From contig NC_088778.1 in assembly GCF_954871325.1 (NCBI RefSeq), positions 6,357,743 to 6,421,742 on the forward strand: a stretch of DNA of 64,000 nucleotides, read 5' to 3'. Below the pieces are notes generated by a model. The model ran no database searches and was not told the DNA's origin. It saw only the letters and a list, made by a program, of their open reading frames with translations. Positions 37,030 through 49,699 of the stretch are shown here, one piece after another (positions within the stretch are counted from its first letter, which is position 1; every line of letters starts with the position of its first letter). Source of the stretch: Gordionus sp. m RMFG-2023 (Eukaryota > Nematomorpha > Gordioida > Chordodea > Parachordodidae). The position numbers and the translations under genes are program-made.

Positions 37030-39390
37030 ACTATCTAACACATGTTTATTTAGTAGTAGGAAATCCGCATTCAAAAAAATATTGATAAAAAATTATTTAA
37101 GTATTATTTGATTTGAGGTAAACAAATTTTTGCGAAATTTATTATGATTAGGTTTTTCAATATCCCACCTAAAGAATATTAGTTTGAAGTTTCAAGCTTA
37201 TATTACTAAATCGCCAGGGCCACTTAAAGTTTGAATCCTACCTCAGGGGTTATATGCAATGTTAAAATGGGGAAATAAAACAGAGCCTTAAATTATAAAT
37301 CTGGATCTTAGATTTTGATAGTTGTCACCGTTTTATAAAAGAAATAAAAATTTAAGATGTATAAAAATAAAATTTTTTAAGAAATAGTTTGCCTCATGAA
37401 GTAGGCTCGCCACTATATCAAATTCGACTAATCGGTTCAGGAGTTCAAACTTATGAATGATGTTGACTGATCAGGAGTAAAATTAAACCAACTCTGGGTT
37501 TGATTTTTAGAACATGAATACTAGGTGAATGGCATCTAACCCTGCATTCTATATTTCACCCGAATTCGCTCTAACTGTGAATACATACGAGGATCAGGAT
37601 AATCCCTCGTTCACAAATAGAGCAAGTTTGCAGCAGGGAATACAAAAATTGATTTTGTATAATTAGCCGCGAATTCGCGCTGACTATGAATGAGGGGCAA
37701 GTCGACTAGTCATTCGCGATGTCCGAATCATAAGAGTAGTAAAAAAAATAGACGAAGAAAATAAATAGACGAAGAAAATAAATAGAGTTGCAACTTTTCC
37801 TGAATGATAACATGATAGGAGTGCCAGAGGAATAAACCCACCAGAAATAAAATATATCCCCCGAGTTTACCAATTAAAAATCCACGGTTTTTGGTAAATA
37901 CCCGAAAACACGACTATTACTAAATCTTAGATATCGCCCACTTTATAAATGGTAGAGAGCTCGTTTTTGTTTAAAAACCTGTAGGCCAATGGCGATGCTA
38001 TCCAATGATAGAATTAGTTCTGCAGGTTCATTGATCGAATTAAAGTTTTAAATTCAAAAGAGCAAAACACCTAACATACGGTTTCTCCCATGTACCGTTT
38101 TACAATTTTTTTTTTATTTATAATGACACTAGGAAAGAAAGAAACCCAATTCCACAAAGTGAGAATGGGAAAAAAATAACTAAAATATTGAAAAATATTT
38201 TTTTTTATAATAAATCCTTAGCTTGTCATACGTATACTTTTTCTTTTCTATTGAAACGATTCATAATTAAGATATTTAACTTTTTATATAACTTTCACAA
38301 ATTTTTCTTTTTCTTTTACCTGTGTGAAAAATTCTTAAATAAAGATGTGATGAATTTTAATGATCATCACATATAAAAATATTAAAAGCTATGATTTTGT
38401 GTTTATCTTTTAAAAATAAAAAAAATTATACTATATGTTAAAAAAATATAAAATAAAATTATTAACAAATGCTCATTGGCCTAGAAATATTTTTCATTTT
38501 TTTGCAATTTTTTTCTTCTTTTAAACATTACTAATTTTAGTGTTATGTATGATGTGTAACTAAATATTCCCTTATTTTTCTTCTTCTTTATATATTTTTA
38601 AATTTATATATATACATATTATTAAATTGAAATGAAACAAGCATTTTATCATTATTATTTTTTTTTAAATCTATTATATTAACTTGTTTGCTTCTCCAAT
38701 TATTTTTCTAAAAATTAAAAAGCTTTTAATTATTAGCTATTTATAAAGTAAAATATATTTATTTTTTTTGAAAAGTGTTAATGACAAAAAATTTTTTTTT
38801 TTTATTCAATTTAGCTACTATTCTACCCATCCTATTAAGCTTTATTTAATTTCCTGAACTGGGAACGATTTTTTCATTTGATCAAATTTCGTTATTTGAT
38901 AGTTGGTATTTTTTTTTTTTAATATACGATATTATTAATGATATTTTAAAAAATTAACTAAAAAGTGTTAACTAAATTTCAAAAAAAAAAGAAAATTTAA
39001 TTTAAACATTATCAATGTATATGTTAAGGGGCAATGTGTTTTTTTCCGAAAATCATTTTTTTTTATGAACGCGTTTTTTTAATTTAAAATTTAAAAATAT
39101 TATCTTATCTAAAATGTATTCCAGCATGTTTAGAATACCTATCTTAGGGATCGTAGATAATTTGGTCTTTAACCTTTGAGTTTGAGATGTATAATTTATT
39201 ATGAAAAATTTATGGAAAAACTAACATAAATTATATCGAGTTCAAAAGTTCATGGTAAAATTGTCGGAAATTCGTATGGGAAGGTATCCCAAATATGATG
39301 GAATCCATTTGCGACAAAAATCAGATTTTTTAAATTTACAACAAAAACGCTCTCAAAAACTAAACTACTTTTGAAAAATATAATGGTAGA
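37030..39390. other. AT-rich DNA with one palindromic repeat
   Basis: A family-B copy lies at 37537-37697 (TAACCCTGCATTCTATATTT, CGAATTCGCTCTAACTGTGA, then GCCGCGAATTCGCGCTGACT). Otherwise no gene was recognised; the open frame at 38188 is AT-rich noise. Confidence 0.5.
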
Positions 39391-39394
39391 AGTA

Positions 39395-39541
39395 AGTCAG
39401 TTACTTTTTAAAATATATTAAATATTTATGCTACAAAGGATTAGATATCTATTGAGCGAAATATCGAGGCTTAGGCAATATTTTAATATGTTTTCTAGCT
39501 AAAATATTGTGTTGACCGTTTTTTTTAGCCATTTAACAACA
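39395..39541. mobile_element. Foldback MITE family A, degenerate copy
   Basis: The right half (GAAATATCGAGGCTTAGGCA, then CTAGCTAAAATATTG and CATTTAACAAC) is clear. The left half is only suggestive. Confidence 0.55.
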
Positions 39542-39800
39542 ATTGATTTCAGCTATTCTCATAAATCTAAATCAAATCGATCATATTTTTTTTTTGTAAT
39601 ATTGTATAGTTTAGTTTTGTAGTGAAAAAGTATCAAGCGATTTTGGTGGAAAAATTTAAAATGTTATATAAATATAAGCGCTAAGGAAAATATAAAATTT
39701 TATATTAAATCATAGAATAAATTAGCAGCGAATTTATTTCTGATGTCAATGTGATAAATAAATGTAAATTGGATATGTGATAAGAAGAGTTAAAAATCAG

Positions 39801-40495
39801 CAGAGTTGTGTATCTAGATATAAAAATGTAGTATCTGTATCTAGATAGATTTTTTAGAAAGGTATCTGTATCTGTATCTAGATATTTTTTTAGAGGTATC
39901 TGTATCTGTTTTTAGATACTTTTTAAGATACATTTTATATACCCCTTTTTTTATTATAAATAAAAATATTTGACTGTAAAATTTATTTTATTTCATATGA
40001 GCTTATGAAATAAATAAATATATATATATATTTTATATTAATATTTATTAATACTATAATAAAGAATTATATATACATCAAATATTAAAACTTATATATA
40101 AAAAATATATATAAATATTCATTAATTTAAATATTATGTCCGAGTTTATCAATAAACCATACAAATTTTAATATTACAATATGGAAATGGTAAATTTTAT
40201 TTTATAACTAAATTTTTAAGTTTATATATTTATTTAGATCTATATCGATGAAGAAGAGGAAGCAACAACAAGTTCTATTGCTTTACCATGACCTTTTCAC
40301 AATATAATATTAATTTAGGTTTATGCAAACCTATAAGAGCATAATAAAAAATGTATCTGTATATAGATACATTTAAAAATTGTATCTGTATCTTGATAAC
40401 TTTTTAGACGCTGTATCTGTATCTAGATAACTTTTGAGACTATGTATCTGTATCTGTATCTAGATCCATTTAAAAAGTATCTTTTAACAACTCTG
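39801..40495. mobile_element. Non-autonomous hAT-type element with TATCTGTATCTAGATA arrays (family F)
   Basis: A 695-bp element with ends CAGAGTTGTGTATC and TTTTAACAACTCTG and a perfect 8-bp duplication AAAATCAG (39793-39800 and 40496-40503). Both flanks of the interior carry several copies of GTATCTGTATCTAGATA within about 130 bp of each end. Sub-terminal repeats of this sort are transposase-binding sites in hAT elements. The centre is AT-rich with a (TA)n run and encodes nothing. Confidence 0.92.
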
Positions 40496-40509
40496 AAAAT
40501 CAGTAAAAT

Positions 40510-41395
40510 ATAATATTTTTGAAAAATATTTTAGCTGGCATCTAGATTTTTTGGCTTGGGGGGGGGGGGGAGGTGGTTGTTTGACTGCCCTTCTCCCCGC
40601 TGCATACCAGCCAATACCATACCTAATTATAATACAAAGTGCTCCTAATAATATTATATAGCATATATATATAATATTATTGTTATATTTTGATTTTCTT
40701 AAGATATATTATTGAAGAAAAGGTATAACAAAATAAAGATTAAATAGGAATGTGAGTTGCTTTTTTTAAAGATAATGAATGGATGAGTGGTAGGTGTGGA
40801 AAAGGGTGTATATCTTATAAGTAACTTCTTTTTTTTTTATCGTTTAAGAAAGATAAGGGATATATTTAAGGAATATGAAAATTAGATTAATGTGGTTTAT
40901 ATAATACAATATAAGGCACATACGATGTTTAATAAATCTTGCAAGTAATATATAAAAATTATTCTAAATTTTTTTTATTTAGTTTGTCATCGCAGCTTGT
41001 CGCCTAACCCTGCCATTCAGAGTTAGCTCGAATTCATAGCCAGATATGCAAAAATATATTATATATATAATAAAATCTAATAATGTAATAACCTTGTTAA
41101 CCAATAAGCCACTTACACATATAATATAATAATTTAAAAAAAAATAGAAAATCATAACAAGTTTTATTTTAATTTACTATATAATCAATTTATTAATAGG
41201 GGAGATAGCTTAATTAACATTAGTCAGTTGTTTATTTTGTACGCAAATTATTAAACATTTTAGTCACTAGAGAAGGGATTCGCCTCTTTAGCTTAGGGGA
41301 TAGGGTCCTGTATCGCAGACACGGTGTATAGTATGGGTCTATAGATAAATAAAATGTAAATATAGGAGCATATCTTTAATTTTAGAGGGGACCGA
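40510..41395. other. AT-rich DNA with repeat fragments
   Basis: It contains a poly-G run within a transposon-like patch (40540-40620), a family-B fragment at 41004-41043 (TAACCCTGCCATTCAGAGTT) and a tRNA-head-like 22 bp at 41283 that I do not accept as a tRNA. No gene. Confidence 0.45.
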
Positions 41396-41398
41396 GAA

Positions 41399-41608
41399 GT
41401 GTTAATAAACGGCTCATTTTGAGCCTATTTTTAAAAACTGCTAACTCAGCATTGTAGCTAGAAAAATATTGCCAAAGCGTTGAGATCGTCAATTGATGTT
41501 CAATCTTATGTGCCACGCCATCTATGAGCAAAATCATTAGACTTGTATAATATTTTTCTGGATAAAATATTGAGGTTAGTCGTCGGCTCACGAGCCGTTT
41601 AACAACAC
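41399..41608. mobile_element. Foldback MITE family A copy
   Basis: The ends are GTGTTAATAAACGGCTC and GAGCCGTTTAACAACAC. The two halves are inverted copies through CTGCTAACTCAGCATT. Confidence 0.88.
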
Positions 41609-41610
41609 TA

Positions 41611-41730
41611 GTCTAGATCTTTGTCCTTCTATGAGAAAAATCTTCAGGTTGTTTGCGTAATATTTTTCTGGACAAAATATCGAGTTAGCCGTTTTTAAAA
41701 ATCGGTTCAAAACGAGCCGTTCAACAACAC
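41611..41730. mobile_element. Foldback MITE family A, extra right half in tandem
   Basis: Directly after the previous copy, a second right half runs from TCTAGATCTTTGTCCTTC to CGAGCCGTTCAACAACAC. A partial duplication or a collapsed adjacent insertion would explain it. Confidence 0.8.
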
Positions 41731-42603
41731 CGGGGTTATAAAGAGAAATTAAATTTTTTTTTAGATGTGGCTTTAATTAATTTTATATATTGGACTAGAT
41801 TATACATGTACAAATCATATCAAATTTGAGAGAATTAGATCTAAATAGTGTTGTTATATGGCTCAAAAAAATATTTTGGTGCAAAAATTTATTCCTAGCT
41901 TTGACATTTTGCACACCTTACTCTAAATGATAAAATATTGTATAATTTAAATTATCCTGGTATAAGTATCTAGATACTCTATTATGGTGCCATGTAACTG
42001 TATTTATATACAATTAATTTAAAGAAAGTATCTTTGAAAACACCTCTGATACATATATTAAATTGTTCCATGTGTGAGCTTTTTTCTTTTTAAAAAAAAA
42101 ATCACTATATCTCCCAGGGTAATAAATAATATATAGATAGCGTTGAGTTATCTTATAGCAATTTTCTGAACAATGAGCAAATACATATTTTTATTCAATT
42201 ATATATATATTAACGGAATCACGCGGTCGCTTTTGATATATTCTATATCATGCCACATAGCACAGAACCATTTATTGGGTTCAGGGAAAACCCGATCCAT
42301 GCTAGTTTAAAATTCAGTTCTATAGGGTATACACTTATCAATTAGAGCCAGCTACAAACACTACTCAAACAACGATTATTTTTTTTTGCTTATAATGAAA
42401 ATTTACGACACTTTCTTATCCTTCCCAATCTAATCGCTTCACCCATTTATAATCATTTTTGAAATTATTTTTAAAGAATATAATTTTCGAATTCAAATAT
42501 TCGATGAATTTAATATTCGTTCGTACGAATAAGGATTTATTGCATATTAAAGCGACACATTTTTTGGTAATGAACCGGTTACGGTAAAATAAAAATATAT
42601 ATA

Positions 42604-42783
42604 GTGTTGTAAAAGGGCTCATTTTGAGCTGGTTTTTAAAAACGGCTAACTCAATATTTTGGCCTGAAAAATATAGCCTAGGCCTTGAGATTTTGCTAAT
42701 AGATGTCCAAGCCTTTGTTCCTTCTACAAACAAAATCGTCAGGCTTGAGTTATATTATTCTGGATGAAATAGTGAGTTAGCCA
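42604..42783. mobile_element. Foldback MITE family A, right tip truncated
   Basis: The left end GTGTTGTAAAAGGGCTC follows a TA. The right arm stops after AGTGAGTTAGCC, with no AACAAC tip. Confidence 0.8.
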
Positions 42784-42789
42784 CTAAAT

Positions 42790-44290
42790 ATATATATGTT
42801 CCAAATTTTTTTTTGTTGCTATTTTCAAGTTTTTAATGTTTAACAAAAATAAAACTCCAACATCCATTTTATTTATAAACTAGAGTTTAAAAATATCATC
42901 CTTAACCCTTTTTTTCCCCGTTCTCACGTCAATGTGTTTCTTTCCGACAATGTATTATTTTTTCAACTTTGAATCACTTTTTGAGCGCGTTTTAAAAATC
43001 TAATTTTACTGAAATGTTTGGAATACCTACACTATGAATTTCAAGACAATTTTTCCATGAACTTTTAAACTTAATATAAGTTATATTAAATTTTCAATAT
43101 ATTTTTTATATATCTTTTGCCCATTGAATTTGATTTATCGCAAACCCTATATCCTTCGAAATGGTTTGAAATTTTGTATACAAGCCAAACTTGTTATCAA
43201 CAATATTTTATCCAAAACACAAAGTGATAAAATAAAATCAAATTTTTCTATTCTAAAGACTATATAGCACTAGCCATAGACTCAAAGGTTAATGGAAAAA
43301 TTGTCTACGATTCATAAGATAGGTATTCCAAACATGATAATATATATTTCCGATAAAATCAGATTTTTAAATTTTATAAAACGCGTTCAAAAAAATGATT
43401 TAAAATTGTAAAAATAACACATTGCCGGATAAAAACACATTATTTAAAGATAACATATTTTTATATAGATAAAGTAAATTCACAATAAATTTTTGGGAAT
43501 GGGTCATTCATTCATTTAAACATGTGGGGAAACCGAAGGTTAGGCAACATTAGGCTCTCACCCTTTGATATGTTCTTTTATATACTAATAAAAGCTAATC
43601 CGATATAAAACATATTCTTGAATCCACGGAATAATGAATTCTTTGATTCACGAGTGCCCAAATAAGAAATTATTCTATTCGAATAATTATACACGAATAA
43701 GAATCTTCGAATCGAATACGAATAACATAATCATCCGATTCGATTATAAATTTTTATAGGTAATTATTTCGGCCATTTGGCCTTGCTCTCCAATCAGTTT
43801 CATGTAAATATTCAATTATTTAAATAATAATTTTTTTTTTATAAAACAATTTTTTTTCTTTTTTCAAGTTCACTTAATTAAATGATTATTTAGCATGATA
43901 ATCTTTCAAGGCAAGAGATATTTTTTTTTGTATTAACTTTTTAAAAAAAATAAATGAAATAAAACAATTGATTTATTGCAAAAAATAAAAGAAAGTGGCT
44001 CACCTCAAATTAAAATCATTAGAAAATAAAGTTATATAATTAACATGGTTGTGAAATGGTTGGTAGTAAAATTAAAACACGATAATAATTCGATATACAA
44101 ATAACATTATTTAAAAAAATTTCAGAATTTTTGATGGTTTTCTAATAACCTCAAAATCTTATACACCTAATTTAACAAAAATGGTCGATAATATTGAGTT
44201 TCATAAATATTTTATTTACGGATATGGAGACTGACTAATAAACCCTTCACCCCAAACTTTTAATTCGTACCCTTCGCTTTAAAGGGAGTA
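42790..44290. other. AT-rich DNA, no gene
   Basis: Nothing coding was seen. Degenerate GAATAATTATACACGAATAAG-like words at 43620-43760 recall the 12021-12180 element. Confidence 0.45.
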
Positions 44291-44297
44291 GAGATTA

Positions 44298-44497
44298 GTG
44301 TTGTTATAAATGGCTCATTTTTGAGCCGATTTTTAAAAAGGGTTAACTCAATATTTTATACAGAAATATGTTCTTAGAAAGAACAAAGGTCCAGACATAT
44401 ATTATCGAAATCTCGCGGCTTAGATAATATTTTTCTGGCTAAAATATTGAGTTAGCAGTTTTTAAAAATCGGCTCAAAACGAGCCTTTGAACTACAC
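44298..44497. mobile_element. Foldback MITE family A, full copy
   Basis: The ends are GTGTTGTTATAAATGGCTC and GAGCCTTTGAACTACAC, with TA on both sides (44296-44297 and 44498-44499). Confidence 0.88.
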
Positions 44498-44519
44498 TAG
44501 TATAGAGATAGATGCCTAA

Positions 44520-46540
44520 CTCTCTTATTTCATGTATATACGTATAATGAGTAGACCTTAATGAAGAAATTTAATGGAACTCCTTTCCTATTATAGGAAA
44601 AATCAGGGAGGCGATTCTTCAATAAAGGGAACCTCTAAAAAAAAAATTTCCTTCACGCTTCAAATAGAAAAAAACATCATTTGAACAAAAAATATTTTTT
44701 TTTTATCACTACCCCAAAAGAAGTTGTGACTCTTATTTTATAAAGTGAAAAATAGAATGCCAAAATGGAGTAAATTAAGTATCCTTCTCCTCTTTCTCTT
44801 CACACTAGTTTCCTAACTCGAATTTATCTTAACTAGGTGAATAAAAATTTTTTTGTCAAAATAAATAATCGGATAAATATTTTTAAAATAACAAGTTTGA
44901 TGACACTAATAATGTCAAATGTATGACACGGACACGGAATAAGCATAAATTAAATTATTATTTTTTTTAATAAAAAAAAAAAAATTGTCGTGCGAAAATT
45001 GAAAAAAAAAGGATGACTTTAACATGACACGCCAATTAACTTGAAATTTATTTATGATTGACAAATTTTTATTTTTATCATATATTTTTATATTAAATTA
45101 TATAAATATTTTTATTTATTTACTATGAATAAAAAATAGAAGAATAAATAGGAAATATCGTTTTAAAGAGATATTTGAAATTCGAGGAAATTGAGACAAT
45201 ACTTTTGTAAAATGATAGAATGATTGACTTTGGAAAATCGTCGGATTTTATAGAGTAATAATATAAATTAAATAGTGGGGCCACGACCATCGCACAAGAG
45301 AAAAGTGTGATATAATTTACAGGAAAGGTGGGAGAATTCCATCAAAAAAATAATTAAGGAAATTTATAGGTGTAAACAAATTTGATACAAATGTAGACTA
45401 TCATCATCATCATTATACAATGTTTTTAATAAAAAAAAAGAGTTTTTATTACTGAATTCGAATTTTCCATTTTAATAGGATATAATTTATAGATATTTAA
45501 TAATTTATTCCACTTAAAATTTTGAATTTTGGGATGAGATTTTCACATTTTTTAAACACAATTAAAATTATATATATTTTTGTAAAACATAAAAATAAAT
45601 GAAGGAATAATAAAATACATTATAAATTGCTTATATATTAAATCTATCAAATTAGACAAAACTACCATACATATAACCTCACAATCATATCTTTTTTAAA
45701 AAAATATATTAATCATATTAAAAGTTTTTTAAAGTAATCCAATTTTTCTTCCTTCGATCCAATCAAATCCTAGTTAAAAAAAATGATAATAAATTATCAA
45801 TAAATAAATAATTTGTAATAATTTCAAAAATTATTTTTTTTTTGTTTTCTTTTCTTCTTTTTTTTAAAAAAAATATTTATTAAATAGTTTGATTAAAATA
45901 TAATTATTTTATAAAAAAGAATTATTAATAAAAAAAAATTTGGAAAAAAAAATATTCAAAATGTTTAAAAAAAACTTTTAAAAACTTAGAATACAAGAAA
46001 ACAAAAATAAAATTTTTTTTCTTATTCAGGTAAAAATTTTATATTTATAAATAATTTAAATTTTATTTTATTTTTTTTTGTCTATTGTATTTTTAATAAT
46101 TTTTGATTCTCAAAGTAAAGCATTTATATAAACTGATATCTAATCTTATCGATGAGATTATATTGTTAATAAAATATCTAAGAGGATAAATTTGGCTTAA
46201 TAAATATAAATTGCAAAAATTATTTTATTTATTTTTTTACCTTTTATACTTTAAAGGAGGAGGAGGGAACGGGGTGGGGATTAGTGGAATTGGAATTATT
46301 ACATTCTTCTTTTCTAAATCTAACTAACACTTTGGGATTTCAGTGGAATTCATCCTCTATACTCATCTGAAAGCGTTCTACTCATATTTATGTTAGAATC
46401 TTATTGTCTCTGTTTCATGAGTGGAATCCTCTGTATATATGAAATTCAAGAATATTTTGAATTGTTCCCATTATGTAAATAAAATATTTATATAATAATT
46501 TTTTTTATTACTAATCAAAATTTGAAAAAAAAACATAATT
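44520..46540. other. AT-rich region upstream of the GATA gene
   Basis: No recognisable gene or repeat. The 5' UTR and promoter of the GATA gene may lie here; a purine-rich stretch (GGAGGAGGAGGGAACGGGG at about 46257) stands out against the AT-rich background. Confidence 0.4.
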
Positions 46541-46569
46541 AGATGCCAACGAATTATGCATAAAACAAG

Positions 46570-48034
46570 ATGAGGATCACTTCATCGGATAACATGTACC
46601 AAAACGAACTGTTTGATAGCTCCAAAATCGATGTATCGAAAGTCAAAATAGAGAAAGGATCATCTGCGCATGTTATAGAAGATGATTATTACTTCAAAGC
46701 AACGACCGACAAGAACTTAAACATGGTAACGAATTCGATAGAAAATGTTGATAGTCGCGAGGATAACGTAAAATCTAACGAGATCGCGATAAAGAAGGAC
46801 CCCGACGATGGCGATAGCGATAAGGGCAAGAATACTTTGGGTAAGAATTATTTGCCGTTCGTAGAAGAAAACGTGATATACCAGAATCAAATCGATATTG
46901 TTGCGAATCTAGGCTCGATTTCGACCAAAGCCCGATCCTCCTCCCACAACACATTACGGCCAATTTCACCGCCTGTATATGACTACCGAAGCAACATGGT
47001 TATCGACTCCGTGGACAAAGCTGCGAAAAATGGGGCTCACCATGGAGATAAAAACGTCGAAAACAACATTCTTTACAACAACGAAACTTTCGCTAAATTC
47101 ATTCCAACCAATTATAACAGCGGTAATTACCCCGGAAATTTTGTGATGTACCCTCACCCTTATCAGGATTACTTCAGGGGACCTGCCCATATTCCCTCTT
47201 ACCCATACGGGTTCGTTAACAATCATCATCCGGGTGGGAAGATCGATGGTAGGTATTACAATTATCCCATGCAAATGCAATACAATCCTTATGCCACAGC
47301 CCATAGGCTGCCCATTCAGGATTCCATATTTCTTGATACACCGCCCCCCTTCAGCGGAAATATATATCATACCGCTGATCCTTCTCAATTATACATGAAA
47401 CCTTGCCCTCTTTCCCCGCGACCCAACGTTATTCAAAATCATCAATACCATCTATCCAACAAATCCCTAATCGACGAGGAATGCTCATTTAACAAATACC
47501 AGCTGCCAGAATATGAAGGGGCGAGTTTTAAAAGGCTCAATCACAATATTAACTCGAAAAATGTGTATTCCGAAAACAGGGGAGATAAGTATTACATCAA
47601 TCACCACGACAATAACAATATAGAAGACATCGTCTTAAATAATCCTAACAAATCGCTTGAGGCGTTAAAGGATCTTTATAATACTCCAGTAGGCGCCAAA
47701 AATTTGTACAGAATAGAAAAAGTTGGCGGTACCTCAACGAATCACCATACCATAGATTGGAAAGTTCCGGTAATCACCAAAAGGAAATATGACGATTTTT
47801 CGTTCGATAGATCGCCATGCGAAGAAAACTCGAACGCGCTCCTCAATAATTTCCCTAATCTGTCGAATACCAAGGAATCCACTCACTCTTATGATTCCAA
47901 CCAACATACCGCCAAGCTCAAGAAAAATAAAAAATCCGATTACAGAAAGGTATCGAAGAAAAAATGCAAAGAGAACCATTTTGATAATAATAGTGGAACC
48001 AATTTCGAAACTCATTACACTGGAATTTATAAAG
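46570..48034 (+). CDS. GATA-type transcription factor, first coding exon
   Basis: ATG at 46570 is the first Met after an in-frame TAA (46561-46563); ATG at 46594 is an alternative. The exon gives 488 codons and one base, with donor AAAG|GTATAT at 48035 (phase 1). The frame reads on to 48075, but that tail is intron. The product is a long, probably disordered N-terminal region: an acidic start with a sumoylation-like VKIE site, a Tyr/Pro-rich stretch (about residues 178-290) of the kind often found in activation domains, and a Lys-rich end (KLKKNKKSDYRKVSKKKCK). The composition is far less AT-rich than the flanks, with unusually frequent TCG and CGA codons. There is no DNA-binding domain in this exon; assignment to the GATA gene rests on the in-phase join to the next exon. 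Confidence 0.85.
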
Positions 48035-48091
48035 GTATATTAATTTGGTATATAATCTTCCTTCTTTTGTTTTAGATAGATATTTGATCTA

Positions 48092-48135
48092 GGGAATACC
48101 GGGGCACATTAGAGACATTGGTGCATTAGTTTACT
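48092..48135. mobile_element. Family D terminus fragment
   Basis: TAGGGAATACCGGGGCACAT matches the reverse complement of the right end of the 36085-37026 element, with a few changes. It lies in the first intron of the GATA gene and no partner end is seen. Confidence 0.5.
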
Positions 48136-48909
48136 TAGCTTATAAACTTATCAATAAATAAATTTAAACGGAAAGTTTAATTTAAACTCCCTTCCCCATT
48201 TAAAAAAAGAATTAATTTTTTTCTTCTTCTTCAGCATAATAAAACAAGAATTGATTGATTAAAAGGGCATTTATAATTTGATATGATGTGTTGTTGATAA
48301 TTATCCAAGCATCTCAACCTAACTCGGTCACCCCAAAATAGATATTACTTTACTGATTAAATTTTTAAAAGAAAGTTCTTCTAAGCGCAACTCGTAATAA
48401 AATTATTTAAAGACCTATTTACAGTGATATAATATCGATTACTAACAGGCGTGCCCACTCTTTTTCGGAGAGGTTATTAGAAAACTTTAGATGGCTTTCA
48501 CCAATAAATATTATTGGATAGCGCTGAGAAAATATTTTGCAGGCCTTTGAAAGGTATGGTTGTATATTTTCCTAAAATAATTATGTTTTGCGCACCATTT
48601 TTCTGTTTTTTTTGTTCCCTTTCTTATATGATAAATTTCATTTAGAGATAATAATTTTTAAAAAGTCATTATTTTATTCCTTTTTTGGGGGAAAGAGGGC
48701 ATTGTAAATGCTGGAGGTAACCTACTGATTAACGCCAAGTTGCCAGTATTTTTATACTTGATTATATATGGTGGCTTGAAAACTATATGCTTTTATCAAG
48801 TTTTAAACGAATTAATAATTATGAATGGCAATAAAACTTAAAAATTATAAACATATTTTGAATTATAATAATATCTCATTTTATAAATCTTATTGTGTTT
48901 GTTTATTAG

Positions 48910-49280
48910 ATCCGTCAGAGCTAAATACATCTCACTCCACAGTCGAATACAACATAAAGGAATGCGTCATGTGTGGATGGAACGACCCCTCTTTTACGAG
49001 CAACATTGAAAATATCGATTCATCTGTGTGGAAAACAGATCTTATTACCGGACAACTCCTGTGCCAAAAGTGTTATGCTACTTACAAAACTTGCGATAAG
49101 AGTCAAACCAGAGTTTCTGAAAAGGATGGTAAAACATTGTGCTCAGACATTCATAAGAGTGCTAATAACGACATAATGCCTGATTCTATGAGATTCGAGG
49201 AAACCGACTTTTCTTACTCCTTGGAAATGGATAGGAATACAGATGCCAAATCAATGGTGGACTCCAACCTTACTAAAAAA
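48910..49280 (+). CDS. GATA-type transcription factor, exon with divergent N-terminal finger
   Basis: The acceptor TTATTAG|ATCCG is phase 1 and joins the first exon as K-D-PSELN. The exon carries C-x2-C-x29-C-x2-C: CVMCGWNDPSF..., then SSVWKTDLITGQLLCQKCYA followed by TYKTC. The second half aligns well with the xxLWRRDxTGxxLCNACGLYxK pattern of GATA fingers, but the stretch between the first Cys pair and the Trp is about 11 residues longer than the usual 7. The exon end is uncertain. AAAAAA|GTTTAC (end 49280, phase 0) fits the phase of the next exon best. GATG|GTAAAA (end 49128, phase 1) is a better donor but matches a poor acceptor. The frame itself stays open to 49325 with coding-like composition. 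Confidence 0.75.
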
Positions 49281-49493
49281 GTTTACCCATTTTTCCCGGA
49301 ATATGGAAGATATTATAATTATTAGGAATAGTATTTATTTCCTCAAATATAGAAAAAATAGGAAGAAAACAGCAAAAAAAAACATGATTAAAAAAATTTA
49401 ATTTTTAATGACTTTTTGAAAGATTCCAAAAAATATAATCTATAAAATTTTCCTAAAGTAACGTTTGTCTGTTTTCAAAATAGGGGAAATCGG

Positions 49494-49680
49494 GGTTAAA
49501 TCGTTCGATTTTTAAAAACGACTAACCAAATATTTTAGCCAAAAGATATGTTACGCAAGCCTGGAGGTTTTGCTCATAGTTAGGTTTGGACATCTATTAA
49601 CGAAATCTCGAGACTTGCGTAATATTATTTCGGCTAAAGTCTAAATTTAAAATAGGTTAAATAGAGCCGTTTGATAATAT
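49494..49680. mobile_element. Foldback MITE family A, diverged copy in GATA intron
   Basis: The left arm (AAATCGTTCGATTTTTAAAA then ACGACTAACC) and right arm (GAAATCTCGAGACTTGCGTA to GAGCCGTTTGATAATAT) are diverged. TA follows at 49681. Confidence 0.7.
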
Positions 49681-49699
49681 TAACCGGTTTTATATGACT

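Noticed and set aside
41283-41345. tRNA gene (CTCTTTAGCTTAGGGGATAG looks like a tRNA head with an A box)
   Set aside because: No proper anticodon stem and no GGTTCGA-type B box follow; at most a tRNA-derived fragment.
41382-41591. Minus-strand ORF, and similar ones at 42416-42733
   Set aside because: They fall mostly on foldback MITE copies; repeats read as protein.
46966-47388. 140-codon antisense ORF over GATA exon 1
   Set aside because: Shadow of a coding exon; no domain or independent signal.
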